In this document: positions 63,446 through 64,000 of the stretch, one piece after another | How positions within the stretch are numbered: the first letter of the stretch is position 1 | Layout of the letters: each line of letters starts with the position of its first letter | Assembly (NCBI GenBank): GCA_945867155.1 | Contig: CAMBHL010000003.1 | Span: 1-64,000 of the forward strand | DNA: 64,000 nucleotides | Origin: an uncultured Eubacteriaceae bacterium | GTDB taxonomy: Bacteria; Bacillota; Clostridia; Eubacteriales; Eubacteriaceae | Direction: 5' to 3' | Translations under genes and position numbers: made by a program | Notes under the pieces: generated by a model | What the model was told of the DNA's origin: nothing | What the model saw: the letters and a program-made list of their open reading frames with translations, nothing else | Database searches by the model: none

Positions 63446-64000
63446 TTTTTATTGGAAAGTTTAATGATGAGCAGTGAAGTTGCCAGTTCCGGATCGATTT
63501 TTCCTGTTTTCATTGATAAATCAAGATCCGCCAATGCCATCATTAAATGCTTTAATCGAGGCAAACCAATTTGGCGGCTTCTCATTGACATTTTTTTTAC
63601 GATAAACATAGGGCGCTTGATCTGACTTGCAATTTGAGAAGGCGAAATACGCCTTTCTGAAAGCATCGCGACCTCGGTCATGGTTCTAATCTGACTCGAC
63701 AATAAGCCAAAAACGCCAAACGGCGATTCACCCTGGTGATAAAAAAGATCCAGCATCGTCAGCGCCTGTCCGGTGTCGCCGGCTATGGCTGCATTAATCA
63801 TTTCAAAGATATTATCGTCAATGGCTTTTGGGATGACCGTTTCAACATCTCTGATCGAAATCGATTTTTTCTCTTTGGCATAATCGATCAATTGAGCTGT
63901 CCAATGGTCCATCATTTCGACATTTACATGATCGCTTTGAATATACCGGCTTCTTTCAATCGCTTGGCGCAGAGCCTGGGTGCCAATGGTTTTTCCTGCT
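63439..64000 (-). CDS. holA: DNA polymerase III subunit delta, 3' part (runs off window)
   Basis: The frame stays open from the stop at 63439 to the window end, beyond the first in-frame ATG at 63915. The C-terminal region of the clamp-loader delta subunit is recognisable: a helical segment around QALRQAIERSRYIQSDHVNV, DVETVIPKAIDDNIFEMINA, then GQALTMLDLFYHQGESPFGVFGLLSSQIR, and a final MALADLDLSMKTGKIDPELA. At least 186 residues are present; the N-terminal ATPase-like domain lies outside. It is convergent with rpsT. Confidence 0.88.
   Translation of the reverse strand, partial: AGKTIGTQALRQAIERSRYIQSDHVNVEMMDHWTAQLIDYAKEKKSISIRDVETVIPKAIDDNIFEMINAAIAGDTGQALTMLDLFYHQGESPFGVFGLLSSQIRTMTEVAMLSERRISPSQIASQIKRPMFIVKKMSMRSRQIGLPRLKHLMMALADLDLSMKTGKIDPELATSLLIIKLSNKKR

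Noticed and set aside
1-64000. CRISPR arrays, rRNA genes, prophage or an integrase-bounded island
   Set aside because: No regular repeat-spacer array, rRNA-like stretch, phage structural gene or integrase was seen.

Overview
The window is a 64 kb piece of a low-GC Firmicutes chromosome, most likely an anaerobic member of the Clostridia (Eubacteriales, possibly Eubacteriaceae-like). The evidence is a cggR-gap-pgk-tpiA glycolytic operon, Rex, CsoR, HprK, a T-box leader, MtaB, MutS2, RarA and SAS-type alarmone synthetase genes, and TTGACA/TATAAT promoters with strong AGGAGG sites. The species cannot be fixed from the sequence alone. Most genes lie on the minus strand. No rRNA operon or CRISPR array is present; two tRNA genes are (Pro-CGG and Leu-TAG).

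Region 1 (1-4,900) is the most disturbed. Positions 1-3,137 look like a Lactobacillus-type mobilisable plasmid segment: an unknown 260-aa protein, a DUF536-like HTH/coiled-coil protein and a MobV relaxase. It abuts, without any transition, a dead threonyl-tRNA synthetase gene (3,137-4,614) that has two nonsense codons, an internal deletion with a frameshift, and no 3' end. The T-box leader and promoter of thrS are still intact. The junction is either an integration event or an assembly chimera.

Region 2 (4,900-13,740) holds a membrane-anchored protein, tRNA-Pro, a yjbQ-like/53-aa membrane protein/proA/degV operon, an IS3-family element (8,803-10,123) and argF-pgm. The IS sits in the loop of what was a perfect 13-bp terminator hairpin downstream of pgm, and its OrfB is itself inactivated twice. 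A fur-like/cyclophilin pair follows; the Fur protein lacks structural zinc cysteines, and its gene is preceded by a perfect 25-bp palindrome.

Region 3 (13,750-28,700) contains a rarA-M16C protease-dacF-U32-mutS2 operon, then secG and the cggR-gap-pgk-tpiA operon with a clear promoter. Region 4 (28,900-34,700) is mostly plus strand and of poorly known function: an ACT-domain protein, UPF0210, a MoxR-type ATPase, a VWA/CoxE-like protein, a double-hotdog dehydratase-like protein (minus strand) and a TIM-barrel protein.

Region 5 (34,750-47,700) consists of housekeeping operons: prmA-rsmE-mtaB-HIT; COG2426 membrane protein-HAD-pepP-trxB-flavodoxin; SAS synthetase/Uma2/radical SAM; P-loop protein; rex. 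It also holds an isolated eutS-eutP pair without any other microcompartment genes. Region 6 (47,780-51,710) has tRNA-Leu, a 0.5-kb gene-poor stretch and a csoR-HMA-copA copper operon with two CsoR-type palindromes. Region 7 (51,750-64,000) runs uvrC-hprK-degV-prfA, recX-hydroxyacid dehydrogenase, a small protein/HAD phosphatase/malQ operon, lepA, rpsT and the 3' part of holA, which runs off the window end.
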